This document shows positions 1 to 8,310 of a DNA stretch of 64,000 bases, in pieces; the first letter of the stretch is position 1, and every line of letters starts with the position of its first letter. The stretch covers positions 1 to 64,000 of the forward strand of contig NZ_JBHUIZ010000009.1 of the NCBI RefSeq assembly GCF_042683165.1. Reading direction: 5' to 3'. The position numbers and the translations under genes are program-made. The notes under the pieces were generated by a model. It was not told the origin of the DNA and made no database searches. It saw nothing but the letters and a program-made list of their open reading frames with translations. This stretch comes from Tigheibacillus halophilus (lineage in GTDB: Bacteria > Bacillota > Bacilli > Bacillales > Amphibacillaceae).

Positions 1-67
1 AAGTTAAGCTCTTCAGCGCCGATGGTAGTTGGGGCTTTGCCCCTGCAAGAGTAGGACGCCGCCAGGC
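1..67 (+). rRNA. rrf: 5S ribosomal RNA, 3' part
   Basis: The window opens inside a 5S rRNA gene. The sequence matches the 3' half of Bacillus 5S rRNA (AAGTTAAGCTCTTCAGCGCC at the start, then GAGTAGGACGCCGCC near the end). The 5' half lies outside the window. It marks the end of an rRNA operon directly upstream of ctsR, as in Bacillus. The exact 3' end is uncertain by a few bases. Confidence 0.93.
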
Positions 68-79
68 GAGATGAAAAAT

Positions 80-105
80 CCAGAAATAATTTCTGGTTTT
101 TTTTT
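80..105 (+). terminator. Intrinsic terminator of the rRNA operon
   Basis: A 7-bp stem CCAGAAA/TTTCTGG with a 3-nt loop is followed by nine T residues, 13 bp after the 5S gene. This is a standard rho-independent terminator. Confidence 0.9.
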
Positions 106-262
106 ATGTACAAAAATATTTATAAGTGACAACGAAGAAACGTGAACTATCCCCTATTGATCAATCATTCGTTAATGCGCTCTCTGTCAATCCCAAAATT
201 AAACACTCGCATAACAGATGTTTTGATTTTGCTTATTTTGTCTAAAATAAAGATATAAATAA

Positions 263-316
263 TTGGCAGCGGAAAGGATTTGCCGTATAATAAAGATAAT
301 GTCAAAGATAGTCAAA
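263..316 (+). promoter_or_regulatory. SigA promoter and CtsR operator of the clpC operon
   Basis: TTGGCA (263-268) and TATAAT (286-291) are separated by 17 bp. The heptad repeat TGTCAAA-GAT-AGTCAAA at 300-316 matches the CtsR box (two RGTCAAA heptads 3 bp apart) and covers the expected transcription start, so CtsR binding would block initiation. The rest of 106-369 shows no gene. Confidence 0.9.
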
Positions 317-369
317 GTCAGAAGAAACCTTAAATGATATTAGCAAACGGGGAATAAGGGGGTGGGCCA

Positions 370-843
370 ATGAGCAACAACATATCTGACATTATTGAAG
401 CATATTTGAAAGGAATTTTAAAATCAAAAGGCAAGGATGCTATTGTAATAAAAAGAAGTGAAATTGCCAATCGGTTTCAATGTGTTCCATCACAAATCAA
501 CTATGTCATCAATACACGTTTTACGATTGAAAAAGGCTATCATGTGGAAAGTAAACGGGGTGGAGGAGGCTTCATTCGTATCATACGTGTTACGCATCCC
601 GACAACAATCAAATGCTTGATGAAATCATAGAACTAATTCAGCCTGCAGTGACCCTCCAAGCTTCAATAGATGTTTTAGAACGGCTCCTGGAGGAAAAAA
701 TGATAACAGAGAGAGAAGCAAAATTGATGCTGAGTGCTTTGGAACGTGACACACTCGCATTCCAGCTTCCGCTCCGCGATGAAATAAGATCGAGGATTTT
801 AACCAAAATGCTTGCAACCCTGAAATACTTGAATAAAGCATAG
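370..843 (+). CDS. ctsR: CtsR, transcriptional repressor of class III heat-shock genes
   Basis: A 157-residue protein matching the CtsR family over its full length. The N-terminal winged helix-turn-helix holds the glycine-rich wing KRGGGGFIRI (about residues 62-71), the part known to sense heat in this family; the C-terminal half dimerises and is the target of McsB. It represses its own operon through the box at 300-316. The start ATG follows AAGGGGGTGG. It is first gene of ctsR-mcsA-mcsB-clpC, the usual Bacillaceae order. Confidence 0.97.
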   Translation: MSNNISDIIEAYLKGILKSKGKDAIVIKRSEIANRFQCVPSQINYVINTRFTIEKGYHVESKRGGGGFIRIIRVTHPDNNQMLDEIIELIQPAVTLQASIDVLERLLEEKMITEREAKLMLSALERDTLAFQLPLRDEIRSRILTKMLATLKYLNKA

Positions 844-867
844 TGATATTAACTGAAGGGGGGAATA

Positions 868-1425
868 ATGATGGATTGTCAGGAATGTCATCAACGCCCG
901 GCAACACTTCATTTCACACAGGTCACAAATGGAAAAAAGCAGGAGATTTATGTTTGTGATGTTTGTGCAAAAGAAAAAGGGTATATGTCTTACCAGACGG
1001 ACGGCTATTCCTTACATGATTTGCTGACTGGTTTGTTTAATTTTGAGAATACAAGTCTTAGCAACAAGCATAAGCCAGCGTTTCAGACAGTGAAGGATTT
1101 GCAATGTCCGAAGTGTGAGATGACATTTTCGGAATTCAAACGTATAGGCAAATTTGGCTGTGCGGAATGTTATCATACATTCGCTGATGAACTTGATCCA
1201 GTTCTGCGGCGTGTCCATAGTGGAAACACGGCACATCAGGGAAAAATACCAAAGCGAAAAGGCGATACCCTCCATGTCAAAAAGCAACTTGAAGAATATA
1301 AAGCGAAACTGCAAACATTGATTCAAGATGAAGCGTTTGAAGAGGCTGCTTTGGTGAGAGATAAGATTAAAGAGCTGCAGCATATATGTGATGCTAAAGA
1401 CAAGGAAGCGGGTGATAACACATGA
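868..1425 (+). CDS. mcsA: McsA, zinc-binding activator of the McsB arginine kinase
   Basis: A 185-residue protein with four CxxC pairs in its first ~105 residues (CQEC, CDVC, CPKC, CAEC), expected to bind zinc, and a C-terminal UVR-type coiled motif (about 145-175). In Bacillus McsA activates McsB and helps regulate CtsR and ClpC. An AAGGGGGG Shine-Dalgarno precedes two adjacent ATG codons (868, 871); either could be used. The stop overlaps the start of mcsB by four bases (ATGA), so the pair is translationally coupled. Confidence 0.95.
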   Translation: MMDCQECHQRPATLHFTQVTNGKKQEIYVCDVCAKEKGYMSYQTDGYSLHDLLTGLFNFENTSLSNKHKPAFQTVKDLQCPKCEMTFSEFKRIGKFGCAECYHTFADELDPVLRRVHSGNTAHQGKIPKRKGDTLHVKKQLEEYKAKLQTLIQDEAFEEAALVRDKIKELQHICDAKDKEAGDNT

Positions 1426-2483
1426 CATTGCAGCGTTTTATGGATGAGGCCATCAGCCCCTGGATGAAAGAAGAGGCAGAAGACAATGATATCGTATTAA
1501 GCAGCCGGATCCGTTTGGCAAGAAACTTTGCTGATGCCGTTTTCCCTGTGATTGCGGATTCCAGTGAATTAGAGAAGATAAGAGCTTTTTTTCAGCAAGA
1601 ATATGCGCACGAGAATTTTCAGGAGCATAAAAACTTCGAGTTTGTATCCATACGCGATTTAACTGCTATTGAAAAACGTGTGCTCGTCGAAAAACATTTG
1701 ATCAGCCCGCTGCTCGCTCAAAACGCAGACGCTGCAGGTGTAATCATTTCTGAAAATGAACAGGTATCTTTAATGATCAATGAAGAAGACCATATTCGTA
1801 TCCAGCTTTATTATCCAGGCTTTCAATTAGATGAAGCTTTGAAAAAGGCTTTTGATTTCGACGATTGGTTGGAAGAAAAGATTAATTACGCATATGATGA
1901 AAAAAGAGGCTACTTAACAGCATGTCCTTCCAACGTTGGGACCGGCATGCGTGCGTCAGTCATGATGCATCTGCCTGCTTTGGCTATAACAAAACAACTG
2001 AACCAAATGATTCCGGCGATCAATCAGCTAGGCCTGGTTGTCCGGGGTATCTATGGCGAGGGAAGTGAATCGATTGGTAATATCTTTCAGATTTCCAATC
2101 AAATCACGCTTGGAAAATCAGAAGAAGATATTGTCGAGGATTTGCGAAGTGTGGTCACACAGCTAATCCAGCACGAACGCAACGCCCGAAAACATATCAT
2201 GGAGCAATCCAGCGAAAAACTGGAAGATCGTATTTTCAGGTCGTACGGTATTTTGAAGTATAGCCGGATCATGGAGTCCAAAGAAGCCGCCCGCTGCCTC
2301 TCGAATGTCCGGCTTGGTATTGATCTGGGCTTCATTGAAGGGGTGTCCCGGAACATTCTCAATGAATTGATGGTGCTTATCCAACCAGGATTTTTACAGC
2401 ATTATGCGCAAAGCACACTGACAGCGAAAGAACGGGATGTGCTTCGTGCTTCATTGATTCGAAAACGTTTTGAGGAAGAATGA
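1422..2483 (+). CDS. mcsB: McsB, protein arginine kinase
   Basis: A 353-residue phosphagen-kinase-fold protein. The ATP-binding SSRIRLARN segment lies near residue 26 and the conserved CPSNVGTGMRAS segment near residue 167. An RDVLRA motif at 338-343 matches the RDxxRA phospho-arginine-binding site described for McsB. Arginine phosphorylation tags proteins for ClpC-ClpP degradation and inactivates CtsR. It is coupled to mcsA by an ATGA overlap and is followed 112 bp later by clpC. Confidence 0.96.
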   Translation: MTLQRFMDEAISPWMKEEAEDNDIVLSSRIRLARNFADAVFPVIADSSELEKIRAFFQQEYAHENFQEHKNFEFVSIRDLTAIEKRVLVEKHLISPLLAQNADAAGVIISENEQVSLMINEEDHIRIQLYYPGFQLDEALKKAFDFDDWLEEKINYAYDEKRGYLTACPSNVGTGMRASVMMHLPALAITKQLNQMIPAINQLGLVVRGIYGEGSESIGNIFQISNQITLGKSEEDIVEDLRSVVTQLIQHERNARKHIMEQSSEKLEDRIFRSYGILKYSRIMESKEAARCLSNVRLGIDLGFIEGVSRNILNELMVLIQPGFLQHYAQSTLTAKERDVLRASLIRKRFEEE

Positions 2484-2595
2484 TAAATTGGTTTATCATC
2501 AACATCTGTTAAAAAGCAGGAATTTCACCTTTGTATGACGAATGAATATATAATACAGGATTCGGGTTGAACCTGATGCAGGAGGAGATAAATAT

Positions 2596-5049
2596 ATGAT
2601 GTTTGGTCGCTTTACAGAACGAGCGCAGAAAGTACTGGCCCTGTCCCAAGAAGAAGCGGTTCGACTTGGTCATCATAATATCGGTACGGAACATATCTTA
2701 TTAGGTTTGGTTCGTGAAGGAAATGGTATTGCAGCCAAGGCATTAGAATCCTTGGGACTGGAAATCGGAAAAATACAGGAAGAAGTAGAAAAGCTAATTG
2801 GCGTCGGCGATCAATCCATGCAAAGTGTGCAATATCATTACACTCCGCGAGCAAAGAAAGTTGTAGAGCTTTCTCAGGACGAAGCCAGAAAGCTTGGTCA
2901 TTCCTATGTCGGCACGGAGCATATTTTACTCGGGCTCATCCGTGAGGGAGAGGGAGTTGCAGCGAGAGTCCTCAACAATCTGGGCGTTTCCTTGAACAAA
3001 GCCCGCCAACAAGTACTGCAGCTGCTGGGAAGCAATGAGACCCAGTCTGGCAGACAAAACCGCGGACAGAGTGCTCATGCTAATACACCTACATTAGATT
3101 CACTGGCTCGTGATCTTACAGCCATTGCCAAAGAAGGAAATGTGGACCCGGTAATCGGCAGAAGCAAGGAAATTGAACGTGTCATTCAAGTGTTGAGCCG
3201 TCGTACCAAAAACAACCCAGTGCTGATAGGGGAACCAGGCGTTGGTAAAACGGCAGTCGCTGAAGGTCTGGCGCAACAAATAGTCGAAAACGAAGTTCCG
3301 GAAACACTTCGTGATAAACGCGTCATGACACTTGATATGGGCACGGTTGTAGCGGGTACGAAATACCGCGGGGAGTTTGAAGATCGATTGAAAAAAGTGA
3401 TGGAAGAAATTCGCCAGGCAGGCAATGTCATCATCTTCATTGATGAATTGCATACTTTGATAGGCGCTGGCGGTGCAGAAGGGGCGATAGATGCTTCTAA
3501 TATTTTGAAACCTTCCCTTTCCAGAGGAGAATTGCAATGCATCGGTGCAACCACTTTGGATGAATACCGTAAATATATTGAAAAAGACGCTGCATTGGAA
3601 CGCCGCTTCCAACCGATTCAAGTGAATGAACCTACACTGGAAGAAACAGTCAAAATATTGCATGGGTTGCGTGACCGTTATGAGGCACACCACCGTGTAA
3701 CCATCACAGATGAGGCTATCGAAGCAGCTGCTAAATTTTCAGACCGCTATATCACGGACCGTTTCTTGCCGGACAAAGCGATTGATTTGATTGATGAGGC
3801 CGGATCTAAGGTACGCTTGCGTTCCTATACGATTCCGCCTAATCTGAAGGATTTGGAGCAGAAACTGACTGAAGTGCGCAAAGAAAAAGATGCTGCCGTG
3901 CAAAGCCAGGAGTTCGAAAAAGCAGCTTCTCTTAGAGATAACGAACAGCGGCTTCGCGAAGAATTGGAAACGACGAAAGACAAGTGGAAAGAAAAGCAGG
4001 GGAAAGCAGATTCGAAAGTGACAGTAGAGGATATTGCCAGTGTCGTATCCATTTGGACGGGTATTCCGGTTTCCAGTATGACAAAAGATGAAAGTGAGCG
4101 ACTGCTAGAATTAGAAAATGTACTCCATCAACGGGTGATCGGTCAGGAAGAAGCAGTCAAAGCAGTATCCACAGCCATCCGCCGGGCAAGAGCAGGGTTA
4201 AAAGATCCAAAACGTCCAATAGGATCTTTCATCTTTCTTGGACCAACGGGTGTCGGAAAAACCGAGTTGGCGCGAGCATTGGCGGAAGCGATGTTCTCTG
4301 ATGAGGACGCAATGATCCGCATCGATATGTCTGAGTATATGGAGAAACATTCCACATCCAGGCTTGTAGGGTCTCCTCCAGGCTATGTTGGATACGATGA
4401 AGGCGGCCAGTTGACAGAAAAAGTACGCCGGAAGCCATATTCTGTCGTATTGCTTGACGAGATAGAAAAAGCACATCCGGAAGTTTTCAACATTTTGCTG
4501 CAAGTGCTTGAAGATGGCAGATTGACAGATTCGAAAGGCCGGCTGGTGGATTTCCGCAATACAGTGCTGATCATGACTTCCAATGTGGGAGCAAGTGAAT
4601 TACGCCGCAACAAATATGTTGGCTTTAATCTGGAAGATGAAAATCAAGATTATAAAGATATGAAATCCAAAGTGATGGACGAATTGAAAAAGGCATTCCG
4701 TCCGGAGTTCTTAAATCGTATTGACGAGACTATCGTTTTCCATTCTCTGGAGAAGAAACATATGAAGAACATCGTCACACTGATGATCGAGCAGCTCCAA
4801 AGAAGATTGAAAGAACAGGAAATCTACTTCACCATCACGGATAAAGCGGTCGAAAAAATTGCTTCTGAAGGATTTGAACCTGAATATGGTGCGAGACCTC
4901 TTAGAAGGTCCATACAGAAGAATATTGAAGATATGCTCTCCGAAGAAGTGCTCAAAGGCAATATCTCCAAAGGAGAGACTGTAAAAATTGGGTTAAGCAG
5001 CAAAGGGGATTTTGTCGTGTTGCCAAAGCACGCTGATAAACTTGCTTAA
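2596..5049 (+). CDS. clpC: ClpC, AAA+ unfoldase of the ClpCP protease
   Basis: An 817-residue Hsp100 protein of full family length. Two N-terminal Clp repeats occupy about residues 1-145. The first ATPase domain has Walker A GEPGVGKT (212-219) and a DELH Walker B (about 283). A UVR-like middle domain follows at about 420-460. The second ATPase domain has Walker A GPTGVGKT (549-556). The product unfolds McsB-marked or adaptor-delivered substrates for ClpP. The start has GGAGGAG upstream and tandem ATG codons. A terminator at 5192-5240 ends the operon. Confidence 0.98.
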   Translation: MMFGRFTERAQKVLALSQEEAVRLGHHNIGTEHILLGLVREGNGIAAKALESLGLEIGKIQEEVEKLIGVGDQSMQSVQYHYTPRAKKVVELSQDEARKLGHSYVGTEHILLGLIREGEGVAARVLNNLGVSLNKARQQVLQLLGSNETQSGRQNRGQSAHANTPTLDSLARDLTAIAKEGNVDPVIGRSKEIERVIQVLSRRTKNNPVLIGEPGVGKTAVAEGLAQQIVENEVPETLRDKRVMTLDMGTVVAGTKYRGEFEDRLKKVMEEIRQAGNVIIFIDELHTLIGAGGAEGAIDASNILKPSLSRGELQCIGATTLDEYRKYIEKDAALERRFQPIQVNEPTLEETVKILHGLRDRYEAHHRVTITDEAIEAAAKFSDRYITDRFLPDKAIDLIDEAGSKVRLRSYTIPPNLKDLEQKLTEVRKEKDAAVQSQEFEKAASLRDNEQRLREELETTKDKWKEKQGKADSKVTVEDIASVVSIWTGIPVSSMTKDESERLLELENVLHQRVIGQEEAVKAVSTAIRRARAGLKDPKRPIGSFIFLGPTGVGKTELARALAEAMFSDEDAMIRIDMSEYMEKHSTSRLVGSPPGYVGYDEGGQLTEKVRRKPYSVVLLDEIEKAHPEVFNILLQVLEDGRLTDSKGRLVDFRNTVLIMTSNVGASELRRNKYVGFNLEDENQDYKDMKSKVMDELKKAFRPEFLNRIDETIVFHSLEKKHMKNIVTLMIEQLQRRLKEQEIYFTITDKAVEKIASEGFEPEYGARPLRRSIQKNIEDMLSEEVLKGNISKGETVKIGLSSKGDFVVLPKHADKLA

Positions 5050-5191
5050 CAAAAAGTGTATGTGTAGATCTCTTCAGGCTAAATCTGCCAATTGGGATTA
5101 TAATCATATACTGTTCCAATATCCACTCGAGTATGATCCATTATTGCCCGTATCATGAGAACAGGCAACGGTCCATTCTAATTATGAGGAA

Positions 5192-5240
5192 AACCTTCGC
5201 GAATCCGCTGCATAAGCAGGGAGAGCGAAGGTTCTTTTCT
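5192..5240 (+). terminator. Terminator after clpC
   Basis: AACCTTCGC (5192-5200) pairs perfectly with GCGAAGGTT (5225-5233), followed by CTTTTCT. Within the gene-free stretch 5050-5501 the other visible structures are a 9-bp hairpin TGATAGGTT/AACCTATCA at 5411-5433 and the palindrome at 5461-5482. No gene is visible there. Confidence 0.75.
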
Positions 5241-5460
5241 AGAGCGGGAAAAAAATCCGTTTGATCTCAAAAGGGTCTGACTTTCCTGCGCAATTATCAT
5301 CATTTTGTCTTGTATCACAGACGAATTCTTATTGCGGCAGGGTGAGTCCGGCTCTTTGTTTTTGCCCCATCTGACGGATGTGGAAAAACAGTGGAATTAT
5401 TTAAATGAATTGATAGGTTGCTGTAACCTATCAGGGTTTTCAATCGTATAAAATAGAAAC

Positions 5461-5482
5461 ATGTACAAATATATTTGTACAT
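5461..5482 (+). promoter_or_regulatory. Perfect 22-bp palindrome before radA, operator-like
   Basis: ATGTACAAATA is followed immediately by its exact reverse complement. The site sits 19 bp upstream of the radA start and just after a TATAAAAT (5447-5454) that could be a -10 box, so it would lie at the transcription start. It is not the CGAAC-type LexA box or the CtsR box. The binding protein is unknown, and no convincing -35 box is visible. Confidence 0.5.
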
Positions 5483-5501
5483 ATGGAAAGGGAGAGTCAC
5501 T

Positions 5502-6875
5502 TTGGCTAAACGTTCAACAAAGTTTGTTTGTCAGGAATGCGGATATGAATCACCGAAATGGATGGGCAAGTGTCCTGGTTGCCATAACTGGAATTCGTTC
5601 GTTGAAGAAGTACAAATGACTGGAGCAAAGTCCAAGCATGCATTCGCAGGCGTGCCGAAGCTCACAGGGAAGCCGGAAAAAATCACAGCAATCAAATCCG
5701 AAAAAGAACCACGTATAACGACAACCATGAAAGAGTTCAACCGGGTATTGGGCGGGGGAATTGTGCCAGGTTCCCTTGTGCTGATCGGCGGTGACCCCGG
5801 CATCGGCAAGTCGACGCTTTTGCTCCAAATTTCTTCCCAGCTTGCACAAAAGGATCTGTCCGTACTTTACATTTCCGGTGAGGAATCAACGAGGCAGACA
5901 AAGCTGCGGGCTGACAGATTGGGTGTAGCTGCAGATATGCTGTATGTGCTGTCTGAAACCAATTTGCTCGATATCGCCAATCAAATTGAGGCGCTACAGC
6001 CATCATTTGTTGTCATTGATTCCATTCAAACAATCTACAGAGAAGAAGTTTCAAGTGCACCAGGCAGTGTGTCTCAAGTGCGTGAATGCACCGGGGAACT
6101 TATGCGGATAGCCAAAACGAACTCCATTCCTATATTCATCGTTGGACACGTTACAAAAGAAGGAGCAATTGCCGGCCCGCGCATGCTGGAGCATATGGTG
6201 GATGCTGTGCTGTACTTCGAGGGAGAACGACATCATACCTACCGGATCTTGCGAAGTGTGAAAAATCGTTTCGGAAGTACGAACGAAATGGGTATTTTCG
6301 AGATGAAAGAAGAAGGATTGCGGGAAGTCTTTAATCCTTCGGAAATATTTTTGGAAGAACGTTCGGAAGGCGCGGCAGGGTCTACAGTGGTTGCTTCTAT
6401 GGAGGGAACAAGGCCAGTATTGGTAGAAATCCAAGCGCTCATTTCTCCTACCAGCTTTGGGAATCCGCGAAGGATGGCCACAGGAGTGGATAATAACCGC
6501 ATTCCGTTGCTGATGGCTGTACTGGAAAAGCGGGTGGGCTTATTGCTTCAGAATCAAGATGCATATATCAAGGTTGCGGGCGGTGTGAAATTGGATGAGC
6601 CTGCGATAGATTTAGCACTTGCTGTCAGTATTGCATCCAGTTTTCGTAACCAGACAACAAACCCTGATGATATCTTTATTGGAGAAGTGGGGCTGACAGG
6701 TGAAGTCAGACGGGTATCACGAATCGAACAGCGAGTACAGGAGGCAGCGAAATTGGGATTCAAGCGTGTCATTTGCCCCCGAAAGAATCTGGATGGCTGG
6801 CGGATACCGGAAGCCATCGAAGTGATCGGTGTCAATTCGGTCCAAGAGGCTCTGGTGGCAGGGCTAGGGCATTAA
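5502..6875 (+). CDS. radA: RadA, DNA repair and branch-migration ATPase
   Basis: A 457-residue protein. A zinc finger is formed by C10, C13, C24 and C27. The RecA-like core has Walker A GGDPGIGKST (96-105) and the RadA-specific KNRFG motif (254-258). The C-terminal third is Lon-protease-like and lacks protease function in this family. RadA helps process recombination intermediates. The TTG start at 5502 gives the family N-terminus MAKRSTKF and follows AAAGGGAGAG; an upstream in-frame TTG at 5475 has no ribosome site. In B. subtilis disA follows radA; here it is missing. Confidence 0.96.
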   Translation: MAKRSTKFVCQECGYESPKWMGKCPGCHNWNSFVEEVQMTGAKSKHAFAGVPKLTGKPEKITAIKSEKEPRITTTMKEFNRVLGGGIVPGSLVLIGGDPGIGKSTLLLQISSQLAQKDLSVLYISGEESTRQTKLRADRLGVAADMLYVLSETNLLDIANQIEALQPSFVVIDSIQTIYREEVSSAPGSVSQVRECTGELMRIAKTNSIPIFIVGHVTKEGAIAGPRMLEHMVDAVLYFEGERHHTYRILRSVKNRFGSTNEMGIFEMKEEGLREVFNPSEIFLEERSEGAAGSTVVASMEGTRPVLVEIQALISPTSFGNPRRMATGVDNNRIPLLMAVLEKRVGLLLQNQDAYIKVAGGVKLDEPAIDLALAVSIASSFRNQTTNPDDIFIGEVGLTGEVRRVSRIEQRVQEAAKLGFKRVICPRKNLDGWRIPEAIEVIGVNSVQEALVAGLGH

Positions 6876-7054
6876 AGGGGAAAAACTGAGTAAATTGATT
6901 GTTTTGCGTGTCTATGTTAACATTTAATTGGACTATTAAAAGCTATTTTAAAATAAGCGAAAAAAGAGAAGGCTGTTTCATGATGAATGCAATTTCTAAA
7001 ATATGGTTATTTTTTTACAGTTATCGGTAATAATATGTTTAGGAGGTGATTAAT

Positions 7055-8146
7055 GTGTTGAAAAAAATTGTTCACCTGTTTTTTATCATAACAGGCGGAA
7101 CAGCAGGTTATCTTTATGTACCCGATATTTTCAGGCTGCTGGGAATTACTGAGCCGGGCTGGCTGACGTCCCCGTATCTGGGAACTGTTCTGGGTGCCAT
7201 TATCTTATTTTTACTTTCATACTGGGTAGCAGATTATATTGTCAATTTCCTGAAATGGATTGAAGATGGACTCATCAAGGTACCGGTAGGTGATTTGTTT
7301 TTTGGCAGTATCGGTTTGATTATTGGTTTGGTGATCGCTTATCTCATCAATATCACCTTACAGGATATTAAGATACAAGTTATTTCACAGGTCTTGCCAT
7401 TGTTTATTATGATTCTGCTGGGGTACTTCGGATTCCAGGTCGGCTTTAGGCGGCGTGAAGAGTTCGTCGCACTGCTTAACCGCAAAGAGCGAGAGAAAAA
7501 ACGTGGTACACAAGAAGCAGAAGCACCTGTTGCTGTTCCAAAAGCTAAAATTTTGGATACAAGTGTCATCATTGATGGACGTATAGCGGATATTTGTCAA
7601 ACTAATTTCCTGGAGGGGACCATTGTCATCCCGCAATTTGTACTCGGAGAATTGCAGCATATAGCTGATTCATCTGACGCACTGAAGCGGAATCGCGGGC
7701 GTCGCGGTTTGGACGTTTTGAATCGGATTCAGAAGGAACTGCCGATCAAGGTGGAGATTTATGAAGGTGACTTCGAGGAAATCCCGGAAGTTGACAGCAA
7801 GCTGATTAAGCTTGCGAAAGTGATTGGCGGAATTGTCGTAACCAATGATTTCAACTTGAACAAAGTTTGTGATTTACAGGGTGTAGCAGTATTGAATATC
7901 AATGACTTGGCAAATGCTGTCAAGCCGGTTGTACTGCCAGGTGAAGAATTACTTGTGCAAGTCATCAAGGATGGGAAAGAGCAGAATCAGGGTATAGCCT
8001 ATCTGGATGACGGCACGATGATCGTTGTAGAAGAGGGCAGACATTACATTGGCAAATCAATAGAGGTTTTAATTACAAGTGTCTTGCAAACTTCCGCTGG
8101 AAGAATGATTTTTGCCAAACCAAAATTACTTGAAAAAGCGTTATAA
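7055..8146 (+). CDS. yacL: PIN/TRAM-domain membrane protein (YacL family)
   Basis: A 363-residue protein with four predicted membrane segments in the first ~130 residues. A PIN nuclease-like domain starts at ILDTSVIIDGR, with acidic residues at D168 and D265 (TNDFN) typical of the PIN metal site. A C-terminal TRAM RNA-binding domain covers about 295-355. The function is not established; a membrane-bound RNase is an inference. The GTG start at 7055 lies 6 bp after AGGAGGTG and gives the family N-terminus MLKKI. It is followed directly by gltX, with ispD and ispF absent. Confidence 0.9.
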   Translation: MLKKIVHLFFIITGGTAGYLYVPDIFRLLGITEPGWLTSPYLGTVLGAIILFLLSYWVADYIVNFLKWIEDGLIKVPVGDLFFGSIGLIIGLVIAYLINITLQDIKIQVISQVLPLFIMILLGYFGFQVGFRRREEFVALLNRKEREKKRGTQEAEAPVAVPKAKILDTSVIIDGRIADICQTNFLEGTIVIPQFVLGELQHIADSSDALKRNRGRRGLDVLNRIQKELPIKVEIYEGDFEEIPEVDSKLIKLAKVIGGIVVTNDFNLNKVCDLQGVAVLNINDLANAVKPVVLPGEELLVQVIKDGKEQNQGIAYLDDGTMIVVEEGRHYIGKSIEVLITSVLQTSAGRMIFAKPKLLEKAL

Positions 8147-8179
8147 AAAGGGTATAACTTATATTGGACATTATTATAG

Positions 8180-8210
8180 AAAGTGATAACAAGTCTTGTT
8201 ATCACTTTTT
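8180..8210 (+). terminator. Terminator after yacL
   Basis: A 13-bp perfect stem (AAAGTGATAACAA paired with TTGTTATCACTTT, loop GTC) ends in a T run. The symmetry means it could act on both strands. Confidence 0.9.
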
Positions 8211-8240
8211 ACGTATCATATATTTTAAGAAGAAAGTGTT

Positions 8241-8269
8241 TTGATTCGGGACTGTAAGATGATTATGCT
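8241..8269 (+). promoter_or_regulatory. Probable SigA promoter of gltX
   Basis: TTGATT (8241-8246) and TATGCT (8264-8269) are 17 bp apart, 39 bp before the gltX start and downstream of a strong terminator. Confidence 0.6.
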
Positions 8270-8310
8270 TTTCTCTTAATACAATCATACTTTTATAAAG
8301 GAGATTTATG

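Noticed and set aside
2531..2554. TTGTAT and TATAAT before clpC as an internal promoter
   Set aside because: The spacer is only 12 bp and no other -35 box fits, so a promoter cannot be supported.
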